Assembly (NCBI GenBank): GCA_051892875.1
Contig: JBJFGR010000093.1
Location: forward strand, 1 to 10,019
Reading direction: 5' to 3'
Source: JBJFGR01 sp051892875
Lineage (GTDB): Bacteria > Pseudomonadota > Gammaproteobacteria > Enterobacterales > Succinivibrionaceae
DNA: 10,019 bases
Made by a program: the position numbers and the translations under genes. Numbering within the stretch: position 1 is the stretch's first letter; each line of letters opens with the position of its first letter. The notes below the pieces were generated by a model, which saw only the letters and a list, made by a program, of their open reading frames with translations, did no database searches and was not told where the DNA came from. Below are positions 1-7,294 of the stretch, in pieces.

Positions 1-1
1 A

Positions 2-264
2 GCTTGGGAACGTGAAAAAGCCGAACTTGATTATATTTCTGGAATAAATGAAGCTAAAAAAAATGGTATAGCAAAAGGCAAAGAAGAAGGTTTAGCTAAA
101 GGTTTAGAAATTGGTAAAAAAGAAAGTGAAATAAAAACTAAAAAAAGATTGCTATTAATCTTTATCAGCAAAATCACATGACTGCAGAACAAATTGCAAA
201 AATTGTAAATAAAAACATAGAAACTATAAAACAGTTGATTAGTCTAAAAAATGTAAAAGCGTAA
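2..264 (+). pseudogene. Rpn-family (PD-(D/E)XK) nuclease/putative transposase, 3' fragment with frameshift
   Basis: Only the carboxy-terminal end is inside the window; the gene enters from the left edge. Reading from position 2 gives a segment starting AWEREKAELDYISGINEAKK, followed by a Lys/Gly/Glu-rich helix with repeated GKEEGLAKG-like units and a stop at 179-181. That tail is characteristic of Rpn recombination-promoting nucleases/putative transposases (PDDEXK_2 type). The family normally ends in a short helix-turn-helix-like module, and exactly such a module (NLYQQNHMTAEQIAKIVNKN, then about 15 residues) lies in the -1 frame, open from 142 to the stop at 262-264. The two frames join at a run of seven A (140-146); one extra A would restore a continuous protein. 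The catalytic core is outside the window. It may be a decayed mobile gene, a gene rescued by slippage, or a homopolymer error. The family call rests on the tail pattern only. Confidence 0.6.
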
Positions 265-312
265 TTTTTAAACTTTACTCAATCTATAGTAAAAACTTTA
301 AAAAGTTATAAC

Positions 313-332
313 AAAGCCCCTATAGGGGCTTT
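313..332. terminator. Intrinsic terminator hairpin between the Rpn fragment and adk
   Basis: A perfect 8-bp stem, AAAGCCCC/GGGGCTTT, with a TATA loop is the most GC-rich spot in the intergenic gap. It lies between two convergent genes, 48 bases after the Rpn stop and 44 bases after the adk stop, so it can serve both. On the minus strand it is followed by TTTGTTATAACTTTTT, a broken U-tract. On the plus strand the U-tract is weaker. The rest of 265-376 holds a 7-bp AT inverted repeat (TAGCTAA/TTAGCTA at about 340-367) and nothing else recognisable. Confidence 0.75.
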
Positions 333-376
333 ACTATTCTAGCTAAACAAATTGGTTAACTTAGCTATTATTTAAT

Positions 377-1021
377 TTAACTTAATAAAGTATCTAATTC
401 AGCACTAACTTCAGCAACTTTCTTTGTGCCATCAACCTTTATAAACTTACATTGATTTGCTTCTGCTTTCTTAGAATAAAATGCAACAAGAGGTTCTGTC
501 TGCTTATGGTAAACGTCTAATCTGCTTCTAACTGTTGCTTCTTCATCATCCTTTCTAATAACCAAATCTTCACCAGTTACATCATCTTTACCTTCAACCT
601 TTGGAGGATTAAACACAACATGATAAGTACGACCTGATGCCAAGTGAACTCGACGACCACTCATACGCTTAACAATTTCTTCATCAGGAACACTAATTTC
701 AACAACAGCATCTATACCAATATTATTAGTATCTAATGCTTCAGCTTGTGGAATTGTGCGAGGAAAACCATCTAATAAAAAACCATTTGCACAATCATCT
801 TGAGCAACACGATCCTTAACTAAGCCAATGATAATGTCATCAGAAACCAACTGTCCTTTATCCATTACTTCCTTAGCTTTTAAACCTAATGGAGTACCAG
901 CCTTAATAGCAGAACGTAACATGTCACCTGTAGAAATTTGAGGAATACCAAACTTAGACATTAAAAATTGAGCTTGAGTTCCTTTACCTGCCCCTGGAGC
1001 TCCTAAAAGAATAATACGCAT
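377..1021 (-). CDS. adk: Adenylate kinase
   Basis: Converts ATP + AMP to 2 ADP in the cytosol and keeps the adenylate pool balanced. From the ATG at 1021 the protein has 214 residues, the same length as E. coli Adk. Visible motifs are the P-loop GAPGAGKGT (7-15, catalytic Lys13), the AMP-binding segment starting STGDMLR (30-36), DGFPRT (84-89, Arg88), GRRVH at the lid start (122-126) and NPPKVEGKDDVTGE within the lid. The lid has no four-cysteine zinc site, as expected for the Gram-negative long form. Start choice: an in-frame TTG three codons upstream (1030) would give MKKMR. However, AAGG lies directly against that TTG and nine bases before the ATG at 1021, so the ATG is the likely start. 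The gene is the last of the minus-strand block. In E. coli it directly follows htpG; here a GGDEF gene sits between them. Confidence 0.97.
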   Translation of the reverse strand: MRIILLGAPGAGKGTQAQFLMSKFGIPQISTGDMLRSAIKAGTPLGLKAKEVMDKGQLVSDDIIIGLVKDRVAQDDCANGFLLDGFPRTIPQAEALDTNNIGIDAVVEISVPDEEIVKRMSGRRVHLASGRTYHVVFNPPKVEGKDDVTGEDLVIRKDDEEATVRSRLDVYHKQTEPLVAFYSKKAEANQCKFIKVDGTKKVAEVSAELDTLLS

Positions 1022-1159
1022 TTTTTTCAACCTTGATTAATATTAAAATTAAAATTTAAAAATAAAAACCTTACAATGATACTATAAATTAGGGTTTTGG
1101 TAAACTTGAGTTCATAATTTAACACCTACTAACGAATCTGATGTACCAAGATCATTATT
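1022..1159 (-). other. adk upstream region, weak candidate promoter
   Basis: This 138-base gap between the GGDEF stop and the adk start shows no hairpin terminator. On the minus strand a TATAGT hexamer (one mismatch to TATAAT; plus-strand ACTATA at 1081-1086) lies about 60 bases before the adk ATG. No good -35 hexamer stands at 16-18 bases from it, so read-through from the GGDEF gene is also possible. The AAGG ribosome-binding site for adk lies at the right distance from the 1021 ATG. Confidence 0.3.
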
Positions 1160-3298
1160 TTAAATAGGATTATTATTATGGTATTCACGCTTATTCTTAT
1201 ATAACTCAAAATCTGCTCTTAATATAACTTTATTGCATTCATCAAGTGTGCTAGCTTCAGCATAACCATAACAAAATGATAAATAATAATCTTTCTGCGC
1301 TATAGTTCGCTTAAGAGACATTTCTTTATTAAAATTATTGACTATTTGTTCTACTATCTTGGGTGTGGGATTCATAAATGCTACAATAAATTCATCTCCA
1401 CCTATACGATATATACGATTCTCAATAATCCCTGCTACAGAAGCTCTTAAACAATTAGCACAATCTTTTATTAAAGCATCCCCTGCAGAATGTCCCAAAG
1501 TATCATTCATCTTTTTTAGATAATTTAAATCTATTGCAAAAATACCAAATTTCGGAAAATCCTTCTGAGAAATATTTGCATATTTCTTTTTAAAAGCTTC
1601 TTTATCAGCTTCCAAACAATGCCTATTACATAAACCAGTTAATTCATCAATATTTGCTAAATGCTCCAAACGTTTTCTTAAAATTGTATTTTCTATGGAA
1701 GATGCTAAATTTTGACATATCATCAAAATGCCTTCCTGCTGAGAATACTGAAGCATAAATTTATTAGGCAAAGCCATAAAAATATAACTTTCTAAACCAT
1801 TATTATTAACCATAGGAAACACTAAAGTATCGCATATATCATCATTATTCTCTGCTTGATACGCTTTTCTTGAATAATCAATATCACTATTTTTTATATT
1901 ATAATCATCAATCCAATGAGAACTTGAACATACATATTCATCGCCATTACCTAAATTTATATGAATTTGATAATCATATGGTATATTAACTTTCTTTAAT
2001 GTTAACGCTATTTCGTATGCAATCTCTTTCGCAGAACGAATGGTTTTATCCAAAAATTCAGACAAATCAAGTACCATGCGATAATACATTAATAGTTCCT
2101 GCTGATCTGAAACCAACCTCTTTAACTGAGATCCTCTTTCTTCAATCTTGTTTGATAACTCTTTATTGCTATCTTCTAATTGTGCCTTATGTTCCTGTAA
2201 ATAAGCACCATGTTTTATAAGCTTTTCATTTTTCTTGATAACAGCATCGATTCTTTTTTTATTCTGTTTCCAAATCTGATATAAAATTTTATCTATTTCA
2301 ATAATATCAATTATATTTGTCTTCTCAAAAACGTACTTACCTTTATTTATTAAAATTCTATTTATTATCTTTAATATAGTGTTATTATTTCTAGATGTTA
2401 TTACAATACCGTATAAAACAGTAAACAAAGTTAGGGTTATAAAAATAGTAAAAGAAATTAATAATAGCGACGTTTGCTTAGCAATTACAAAATTACCATT
2501 TGTTGCAGATAATATATAGATAGCAGACGACACATCATAATCTAAAAGATACAAATCAAGCTTTTGTATTTTTGTTAATAAAAAATTATCTTGGTTAAAA
2601 AATGTATCTCTTGTTTTAGGCGTAACATCAAAATGAGTTATAGTATTAAAAAATCTAGGTCTTATGCTATATGATATAAGATGATAAGGAACAATAACAA
2701 CTATATGACCTAATAATTCATTATCATTATCATTATTATTACCACTATCATTGAAATTTTCTTTATAGAATACTGGATATGTAATTACAATTGCAGCATT
2801 TCTAGGACCAGGTATTAATGACCAATCATCTATATCAAAAATATGCCCTCTATCGGAGGAAAAATTATCATTAAGTTTTTTGGCAATATCTTCGTTTTGT
2901 TCTAATTCAATTATAAATTTACTACCATCGTGTAATTTTATATTATGATCAGAATTTAAAAAATAAATACCTGATACCATTTTATAATCATTTAATACAC
3001 GATTAGAAAATTCATAAAAATAACCTTTTAAATTATTTTTAATTGATGATTCAGTATATGAACTCTTTGCAAAATTTTTTACTGTCAGTGCCAAATTAGA
3101 AAGTTCAGATCGTATGGAATCAAATACATTAGAATTTACACTGTTAAACTCTAATTCAACCACTTGCTTCTCGTAATTTTTTAGACTGATACACGTAAAA
3201 ATGGTCGTTGTAGCAATACAAAGAAATATCATTACAAATAAAAATAAATAAGTTTGTTTAATAGAATACTTTTTTCTGCCAAACATATACACCATCAA
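1160..3298 (-). CDS. Membrane-anchored diguanylate cyclase (periplasmic sensor - coiled coil - GAF-like - GGDEF)
   Basis: Predicted to make cyclic di-GMP from two GTP at the inner membrane in response to an outside signal. With 712 residues the layout is: membrane segment 1 (about 17-38); a periplasmic region of about 240 residues with Cache-like secondary structure (39-276); membrane segment 2 (277-301); a linker and long coiled coil (about 345-405); a GAF-like region (about 405-540); and a GGDEF domain (about 545-705). The active-site loop RIGGDEF is intact (GGDEF 633-637). The metal/substrate motif reads FAIDLNYLKKMND followed by LGHSAGD (Asp590, Asn598, Asp599), so activity is expected. 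The inhibitory I-site (RxxD before the loop) is absent; the matching positions 624-627 read IIEN. No EAL or HD-GYP domain is present. A loop at 183-193 is an Asn/Asp repeat coded by a trinucleotide run. Start uncertain: TTG at 3298, ATG at 3295 and ATG at 3286 are all possible, and no clear Shine-Dalgarno is visible. The sensor's ligand cannot be told. Confidence 0.88.
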   Translation of the reverse strand: MMVYMFGRKKYSIKQTYLFLFVMIFLCIATTTIFTCISLKNYEKQVVELEFNSVNSNVFDSIRSELSNLALTVKNFAKSSYTESSIKNNLKGYFYEFSNRVLNDYKMVSGIYFLNSDHNIKLHDGSKFIIELEQNEDIAKKLNDNFSSDRGHIFDIDDWSLIPGPRNAAIVITYPVFYKENFNDSGNNNDNDNELLGHIVVIVPYHLISYSIRPRFFNTITHFDVTPKTRDTFFNQDNFLLTKIQKLDLYLLDYDVSSAIYILSATNGNFVIAKQTSLLLISFTIFITLTLFTVLYGIVITSRNNNTILKIINRILINKGKYVFEKTNIIDIIEIDKILYQIWKQNKKRIDAVIKKNEKLIKHGAYLQEHKAQLEDSNKELSNKIEERGSQLKRLVSDQQELLMYYRMVLDLSEFLDKTIRSAKEIAYEIALTLKKVNIPYDYQIHINLGNGDEYVCSSSHWIDDYNIKNSDIDYSRKAYQAENNDDICDTLVFPMVNNNGLESYIFMALPNKFMLQYSQQEGILMICQNLASSIENTILRKRLEHLANIDELTGLCNRHCLEADKEAFKKKYANISQKDFPKFGIFAIDLNYLKKMNDTLGHSAGDALIKDCANCLRASVAGIIENRIYRIGGDEFIVAFMNPTPKIVEQIVNNFNKEMSLKRTIAQKDYYLSFCYGYAEASTLDECNKVILRADFELYKNKREYHNNNPI

Positions 3299-3503
3299 CG
3301 TAAAATAAATATAAAAAAAATTAACTAACTTTACATATCTAGTGTAATAAATTTTAATAAAAAAATCATAATATTAACAATAGATAATGAATATTTAATA
3401 CAAATTGCTACAAACTCACCATAATTTACACGAATTTTACATTTGGAAACTAGATTAAAAATAATTTAGAATTTATAAATTGCATATAAAACTAAACTAA
3501 ATC
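3299..3503 (-). other. AT-rich region upstream of the GGDEF gene
   Basis: No coding potential is visible. As the htpG terminator lies immediately to the right, the GGDEF gene should have its own promoter here. The best minus-strand match I see is TTGTTA, 18 bases, TAAAAT (about 3347-3376). In sequence this AT-rich it has little weight. Confidence 0.25.
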
Positions 3504-3536
3504 AAAAAAAATGGTTGCAAAAAATTACAACCATTT
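3504..3536 (-). terminator. Rho-independent terminator of htpG
   Basis: Read on the minus strand it is a perfect 9-bp stem, AAATGGTTG/CAACCATTT, around a 10-base loop and running into eight U (T-run at 3511-3504). It begins 32 bases after the htpG stop codon. This is the strongest minus-strand terminator in the window and closes the htpG transcript before the GGDEF gene. Confidence 0.88.
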
Positions 3537-3567
3537 CTAAATTTTATATTACTTGTATTATAGGATA

Positions 3568-5475
3568 TTAACCCAATAATAAAGCATTTAATCTCTTAAC
3601 AAATGAAGCTGGATCCTTTAAACCACCTTGATCAGACAATAAAGCTTGATCCAATACTAATTGAGCATAGTCCTTAAACTTTGCTTCATCAGCTTGTTCA
3701 CTCATCTTCTTCACTAATGGATGTTCAGGATTGATTTCTAAAACATACTTTTCTTCTGGAAGTTTTTGACCTGATGCTTCTAAAATCTTACGCATTTGAG
3801 CTGTCATCATATTATTAGATTCACTAATTACACAGCTTGGTGTATCAACAAGTCTACTTGAAACTTTTACTTCACTAACTGTTTCACCTAAAGCGTCTTT
3901 GATACGCTTTAATAAATTTTCATTTTCTTTTGCTACAGCTTCTTGTTTTTCTTTATCTTCTTTATCCTCTAAATCACCTAAATCTAGATCAGATGCTGTT
4001 ACAGAAATAAACTTCTTATCTTTGTATTCTTGAACTTGAGCCATCACCCATTCATCAATACGTTCCCACATTAAGAGAACTTCAACACCTTTCTTCTTTA
4101 AAGCTTCCAAATATGGACTTGAAGAAGCTGCTTGATAAGATTCACCTACAATATAATAGATGTTCTTCTGCTTTTCAGACATGCGAGATATGTAATCTTC
4201 TAATGATACATTTTGATCACTTGAATTATTATTTGTTGATGCGTATCTCATTAAACCAAAGATTTCTTCCCTATTTGCGTAATCTTCAACCAAACCTTCT
4301 TTTAGAACATTACCAAATTGACTCCAAAATGTCTTATACTTTTCTTTATCTTCGTCTTTAGCTAATGAAGAAATCATTTGCAATGACTTCTTTGTGCAAG
4401 CTTTACGTAACTGAGCTGAAATCTTATTGTCTTGCAAAATTTCACGAGATACGTTCAATGGCAAATCATTTGAATCTAGAATACCTTTCACAAAACGTAA
4501 ATAATTTGGCATAAACTGTTCAGCATCATCCATGATGAACACACGCTGTACATATAATTTTAAACCATGCTTTTGATCACGATTAAATAAATCAAACGGC
4601 GCACGTTTTGGAATATACAACAAATTAGTATATTCTGTAGAACCTTCTACATGGTTATGAGTCCAAGTTAATGGATCATCAAAATCATGAGAAATATGCT
4701 TATAAAATTCTTTATATTCTTCATCAGTAATTTCTTTTGAATTTCTAGTCCATAAAGCTTTTGCTTCATTGATTTGCTTCCATTCTGTGTATTCAGCAGG
4801 TTCTTCTGTTTCACCTTCCTTCTTTTCTGGCTTAACAGTTTCAAGCATTTGAACAGGAACACTGATATGATCTGAATATTTGCTTACAGCACTCCTTAAA
4901 GTCCAATCTTCTAAAAATTCAGTTTCTGATTCCTTCAAAGTTAAAATAATATCGGTTCCGCGTCCAGCCTTAGTTACAGTACTTACACTGTAATCACCAC
5001 TTCCGTCTGATTCCCAGCACACTGCTTCATCAGCATTAGCTTTTGCACTGCGACTTATTACAGTTACTTTATCTGCTACAACAAATGCTGAGTAGAAACC
5101 CACACCAAATTGACCAATTAATTGTGAATCTTTTGCTTGATCACCAGACAAATTTTTAATAAATTCGGCAGTACCAGACTTTGCAATTGTACCTAAGTGA
5201 TCAATTGCATCTTCCTTTGTCATACCGATACCATTATCAGAAATAGTTAAAGTCTTATTATCCTTGTCAACACTTAATCTAATACGTAATTCAGGATCAT
5301 CACCATAAACTGAAGGATCCTCTAAAGCTGTAAAACGTAATTTATCAATTGCATCTGATGCATTAGAAATAAGTTCTCTTAAAAAAACTTCTTTGTTTGA
5401 ATATAAGCTATTAGCTAATAATTTCAATAACTGCTTAACTTCTGTTTGAAAGCCACGCTTTTCAACTTCTGCCAT
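3568..5475 (-). CDS. htpG: Molecular chaperone HtpG (bacterial Hsp90)
   Basis: A cytosolic ATP-driven homodimeric chaperone that remodels client proteins together with the DnaK system. From the ATG at 5475 it has 635 residues, close to the 624 of E. coli. The amino-terminal GHKL ATPase is complete: ELISNASDA (34-42, catalytic Glu34 and Asn38), DNGIGM (80-85), GTIAKSGT (95-102) and the lid/glycine motif GQFGVGFYSA (121-130). The middle domain carries the hallmark stretch KHGLKLYVQRVFIMDDAEQF and NVSREILQDN. The carboxy-terminal dimerisation domain follows, without the eukaryotic MEEVD tail. Start choice: the frame stays open 18 codons further up, to 5529. The ATG at 5475 is preceded by AAGAGG at 7 bases, and its MAEVEKRGFQTEV aligns with the E. 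coli start, so it is preferred. It has its own heat-shock type promoter and a strong terminator, so it is probably transcribed alone. Confidence 0.97.
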   Translation of the reverse strand: MAEVEKRGFQTEVKQLLKLLANSLYSNKEVFLRELISNASDAIDKLRFTALEDPSVYGDDPELRIRLSVDKDNKTLTISDNGIGMTKEDAIDHLGTIAKSGTAEFIKNLSGDQAKDSQLIGQFGVGFYSAFVVADKVTVISRSAKANADEAVCWESDGSGDYSVSTVTKAGRGTDIILTLKESETEFLEDWTLRSAVSKYSDHISVPVQMLETVKPEKKEGETEEPAEYTEWKQINEAKALWTRNSKEITDEEYKEFYKHISHDFDDPLTWTHNHVEGSTEYTNLLYIPKRAPFDLFNRDQKHGLKLYVQRVFIMDDAEQFMPNYLRFVKGILDSNDLPLNVSREILQDNKISAQLRKACTKKSLQMISSLAKDEDKEKYKTFWSQFGNVLKEGLVEDYANREEIFGLMRYASTNNNSSDQNVSLEDYISRMSEKQKNIYYIVGESYQAASSSPYLEALKKKGVEVLLMWERIDEWVMAQVQEYKDKKFISVTASDLDLGDLEDKEDKEKQEAVAKENENLLKRIKDALGETVSEVKVSSRLVDTPSCVISESNNMMTAQMRKILEASGQKLPEEKYVLEINPEHPLVKKMSEQADEAKFKDYAQLVLDQALLSDQGGLKDPASFVKRLNALLLG

Positions 5476-5551
5476 TTTAAAACCTCTTAAAGACATTAAA
5501 TCATTTATAAATGTAGAAAAAAAAACCACATATTATTTTTATCTAATAATC

Positions 5552-5579
5552 AAATAAGGTCATTTTTTTAAAATTCAAG
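5552..5579 (-). promoter_or_regulatory. Sigma-32 (heat-shock) promoter of htpG
   Basis: On the minus strand CTTGAA (5579-5574) is a perfect -35 for RpoH. After a 14-base spacer comes CCTTATTT (5559-5552), matching CCCCATTT at six of eight positions. A start near 5545 would leave a leader of about 70 bases before the AAGAGG ribosome-binding site. htpG is a known sigma-32 regulon member in E. coli, which supports the reading. Confidence 0.72.
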
Positions 5580-5627
5580 AGAATAAATAAAAAAAATTTA
5601 AAATTAAAAAGGTTCTTCGTATATAGT

Positions 5628-5636
5628 TGTGGATAA
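5628..5636 (-). promoter_or_regulatory. Perfect DnaA box (TTATCCACA)
   Basis: The consensus high-affinity DnaA 9-mer TTATCCACA reads on the minus strand, about 50 bases upstream of the htpG -35. I found no second perfect copy in the window, so an origin is not suggested. It may be a titration or regulatory site, or chance. Confidence 0.4.
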
Positions 5637-5757
5637 AAATAGATAATTTGTACCCGTAACCTTGTTTATGCAAGTCTCATCTCTTTATTTACATTATTAA
5701 TATACTTTGCGTATAAAGAATTTTATTTTTCTATTTTTAACTTTATTTTCATTAGGG

Positions 5758-5786
5758 GATTTTTAGTGTAAAAAGGACTAAAAATC
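5758..5786. repeat. Perfect 10-bp inverted repeat with 9-base spacer
   Basis: Arms GATTTTTAGT and ACTAAAAATC flank GTAAAAAGG. No U-tract follows on either strand, so it is not a standard terminator. The size and spacing resemble a protein-binding or recombinase core-type site, but no recombinase gene is nearby. Confidence 0.5.
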
Positions 5787-5974
5787 ATCGAACTCAGAAC
5801 GCATCGTACATATAAATTAACATGTACTTTTAACATACATAAAAAATATTCTACCATTAAATTGAAATATATATCGTCGTGAAAAATTTTAATAAACATA
5901 TAGTATGCTTAACACTATATTTATATTAAAACTAGTCAGAATCTATACGATGGTTCTAAATAGTTACATAAATT

Positions 5975-6574
5975 TTAGAAAGGACTTCTCCCATTTAATG
6001 AACGAGTTAAAGTTGAACCATCAATAGAATCAACTTCACTACCTATAGGAACACCTCTAGCTATTCTTGTTGCATTTATGTTATATTTTTTGGCAATGTG
6101 AGCAACAAAATGAGCGGTAGCATCACCTTCAACAGTCGGGTTAGTTGCCAAAATAACTTCGTTATACTTGTTGTTTTGAAACAACACCTCTAATTCTTCT
6201 AATTTTAGCTCAGAAGGACCTATTCCATCTAAGGGAGATAAATGACCATGGAGCACAAAATATGTACCCTTAAACTCATTTGTATTTTCAATAGCTAAGA
6301 CATCTGCAGGGGTCTCAACTACACACAACACCCCATAATCTTTGCGTCTACTATCACTACAGATTTCACAAATATCGCTCTCACAATAACTACGACAACA
6401 TTTACAATAATGAATACTTTCTACAGCATCTCTGATTGTTGAACTTAATTTCAACGCATTATCTCGATGATGATCCAAAATATGAAAGGCAATTCGCTGG
6501 GCACTTCGAGGACCTATTCCAGGCATAATTTGTAAATCATTTATTAATTTTTCTAATAAAGGACTGAATTTCAT
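5975..6574 (-). CDS. recR: Recombination mediator protein RecR
   Basis: Works with RecO (and RecF) to load RecA on SSB-coated single-stranded DNA at gaps. The 199 residues (201 in E. coli) show the helix-hairpin-helix MPGIGPRSAQRIAFHIL (17-33); a zinc finger of C57-x2-C60-x8-C69-x2-C72; and a Toprim domain (about 81-175) with VVETPAD (Glu87) and ATNPTVEG. The HLSPLDGIGP block and the carboxy-terminal GVPIGSEVDSIDGSTL segment are both typical. The extra cysteines at 59 and 64 are not the usual ligands. The ATG at 6574 has AAGAG six bases upstream. It follows ybaB after 95 bases, the usual gammaproteobacterial pairing, and probably shares its transcript, possibly with an extra internal promoter. 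Confidence 0.97.
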   Translation of the reverse strand: MKFSPLLEKLINDLQIMPGIGPRSAQRIAFHILDHHRDNALKLSSTIRDAVESIHYCKCCRSYCESDICEICSDSRRKDYGVLCVVETPADVLAIENTNEFKGTYFVLHGHLSPLDGIGPSELKLEELEVLFQNNKYNEVILATNPTVEGDATAHFVAHIAKKYNINATRIARGVPIGSEVDSIDGSTLTRSLNGRSPF

Positions 6575-6614
6575 ATATTACTCTTAAACAAAAGTGACTA
6601 TGCTATAAATAAAA

Positions 6615-6643
6615 ATAATAGCACAGACACTTAATACCGTAAA
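6615..6643 (-). promoter_or_regulatory. Candidate internal promoter for recR, overlapping a small hairpin
   Basis: In the ybaB-recR gap the minus strand reads TTTACG, 17 bases, TATTAT: four and five matches to the sigma-70 hexamers at ideal spacing. The -10 overlaps a 6-bp inverted repeat, TGCTAT/ATAGCA (6601-6623), which has no clear U-tract. Both signals are weak in AT-rich DNA. Confidence 0.3.
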
Positions 6644-6669
6644 ATAAACCTATAATACAGTTAAAAAAA

Positions 6670-6993
6670 TTAGAAAGGCATCTTAAATCCTGGAGGTAAC
6701 TGCATACCCTTAGTTACACTAGCCATTCTTGTTTTTGAATATTCTTCTACATTATGTACAGCATTATTAATTGCAGTAAGTATCAAATCTTCACACATTT
6801 CTTTATCATCATTAAACACTTCATCAGCAATTTCAACTTTTTGTACAGTGTAATCACCCTTCATTACAAGCTTAACCATGCCACCACCAGCTTCGCCCGT
6901 TACTTCATGTTCTGCAATTTCTGCTTGTGCTTTTTGCATACGTTCTTGCATAACTTGAGCTTGTTTTAGCATGTTACCCATTCCACCAAACAT
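6670..6993 (-). CDS. ybaB: YbaB/EbfC family nucleoid-associated protein
   Basis: A small dimeric DNA-binding protein of the YbaB/EbfC family, acting on the nucleoid and usually encoded just before recR. The 107 residues (109 in E. coli) run from MFGGMGNMLKQAQVMQERMQ, the long amino-terminal helix, through the central strand region EVTGEAGGGMVKL. The invariant ending is MASVTKGMQLPPGFKMPF, almost identical to E. coli. The ATG at 6993 is preceded by AGGA at 7 bases. The exact role is not settled in the family; links to RecR-dependent repair come mainly from conserved gene order, as here. Confidence 0.96.
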   Translation of the reverse strand: MFGGMGNMLKQAQVMQERMQKAQAEIAEHEVTGEAGGGMVKLVMKGDYTVQKVEIADEVFNDDKEMCEDLILTAINNAVHNVEEYSKTRMASVTKGMQLPPGFKMPF

Positions 6994-7294
6994 ACGTTTA
7001 TCCTTTTTTGTTACATTTAAATAAAAAAACTACTACCTTTTTAACAGATAGCTCGATATTCCTCAAACAAAACTTTACTTCAGAGGATTTTTTTTAATCT
7101 CACAAACTACACACACCAAGAAAGTTATTTAGTATTTTTGCGTATAAAAAATCATCTATAAATAATTGAATATTTACTTAATTATACTATAAACTTATTT
7201 CTATGCAAATTGTAAATCATCTTGCAATTCTAAAGCTTCAAGCTCGCATAATTCGTATTCATTATTTTAATTCAAAATTTTCAATTAATTATAA
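6994..7294. other. dnaX-ybaB intergenic region
   Basis: A 301-base AT-rich gap between the tau stop and ybaB with no reading frame worth calling. It contains the candidate ybaB promoter listed separately. An imperfect hairpin lies around 7083-7101 (GAGGATT/AATCTC with one bulge). No convincing intrinsic terminator for dnaX is visible, so dnaX transcripts may run into ybaB-recR. Confidence 0.5.
7181..7209 (-). promoter_or_regulatory. Candidate sigma-70 promoter of ybaB-recR
   Basis: On the minus strand TTTGCA (7209-7204; four of six) is followed after exactly 17 bases by a perfect TATAAT (7186-7181). A start near 7174 would leave a leader of about 180 bases before ybaB. Confidence 0.45.

Larger units (their letters stand above)
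5580..5974. other. recR-htpG intergenic region with DnaA box and inverted repeats
   Basis: Together with the htpG leader this is the longest gene-free stretch (499 bases). No reading frame of useful length is present on either strand. It contains a perfect DnaA 9-mer, listed separately. It also has two inverted repeats with 9-base loops: GATTTTTAGT/ACTAAAAATC (5758-5786) and ATATAGT/ACTATAT (5898-5920). A shorter one, TATAC/GTATA, lies at 5701-5715. The 5898-5920 hairpin lies downstream of the recR stop and is followed on the minus strand by an AT-rich tract ending in TTTTT, so it could act as a weak recR terminator. Confidence 0.5.

Noticed and set aside
1022..1030. adk start at TTG (MKKMR)
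   Set aside because: The AAGG would directly abut the TTG; spacing and the 214-residue family length favour the ATG at 1021.
1338..2220. Short plus-strand frames within the GGDEF gene, and similar ones inside htpG, ybaB and the tau region
   Set aside because: They are antisense or shifted shadows of well-recognised genes, without ribosome-binding sites or recognisable motifs.
5476..5529. Longer HtpG with 18 extra amino-terminal residues
   Set aside because: The AAGAGG ribosome-binding site and alignment to E. coli HtpG both place the start at 5475.
5780..5800. GTTCGAT on the minus strand as a tRNA T-loop or tRNA fragment
   Set aside because: The flanking bases do not pair into a T-stem and no other tRNA arm is found.
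5706..7148. Exact 12-mer TTTGCGTATAAA in two intergenic gaps (5706-5717 and 7137-7148)
   Set aside because: In AT-rich DNA several 12-mer coincidences are expected in 10 kb, and the flanks do not match.
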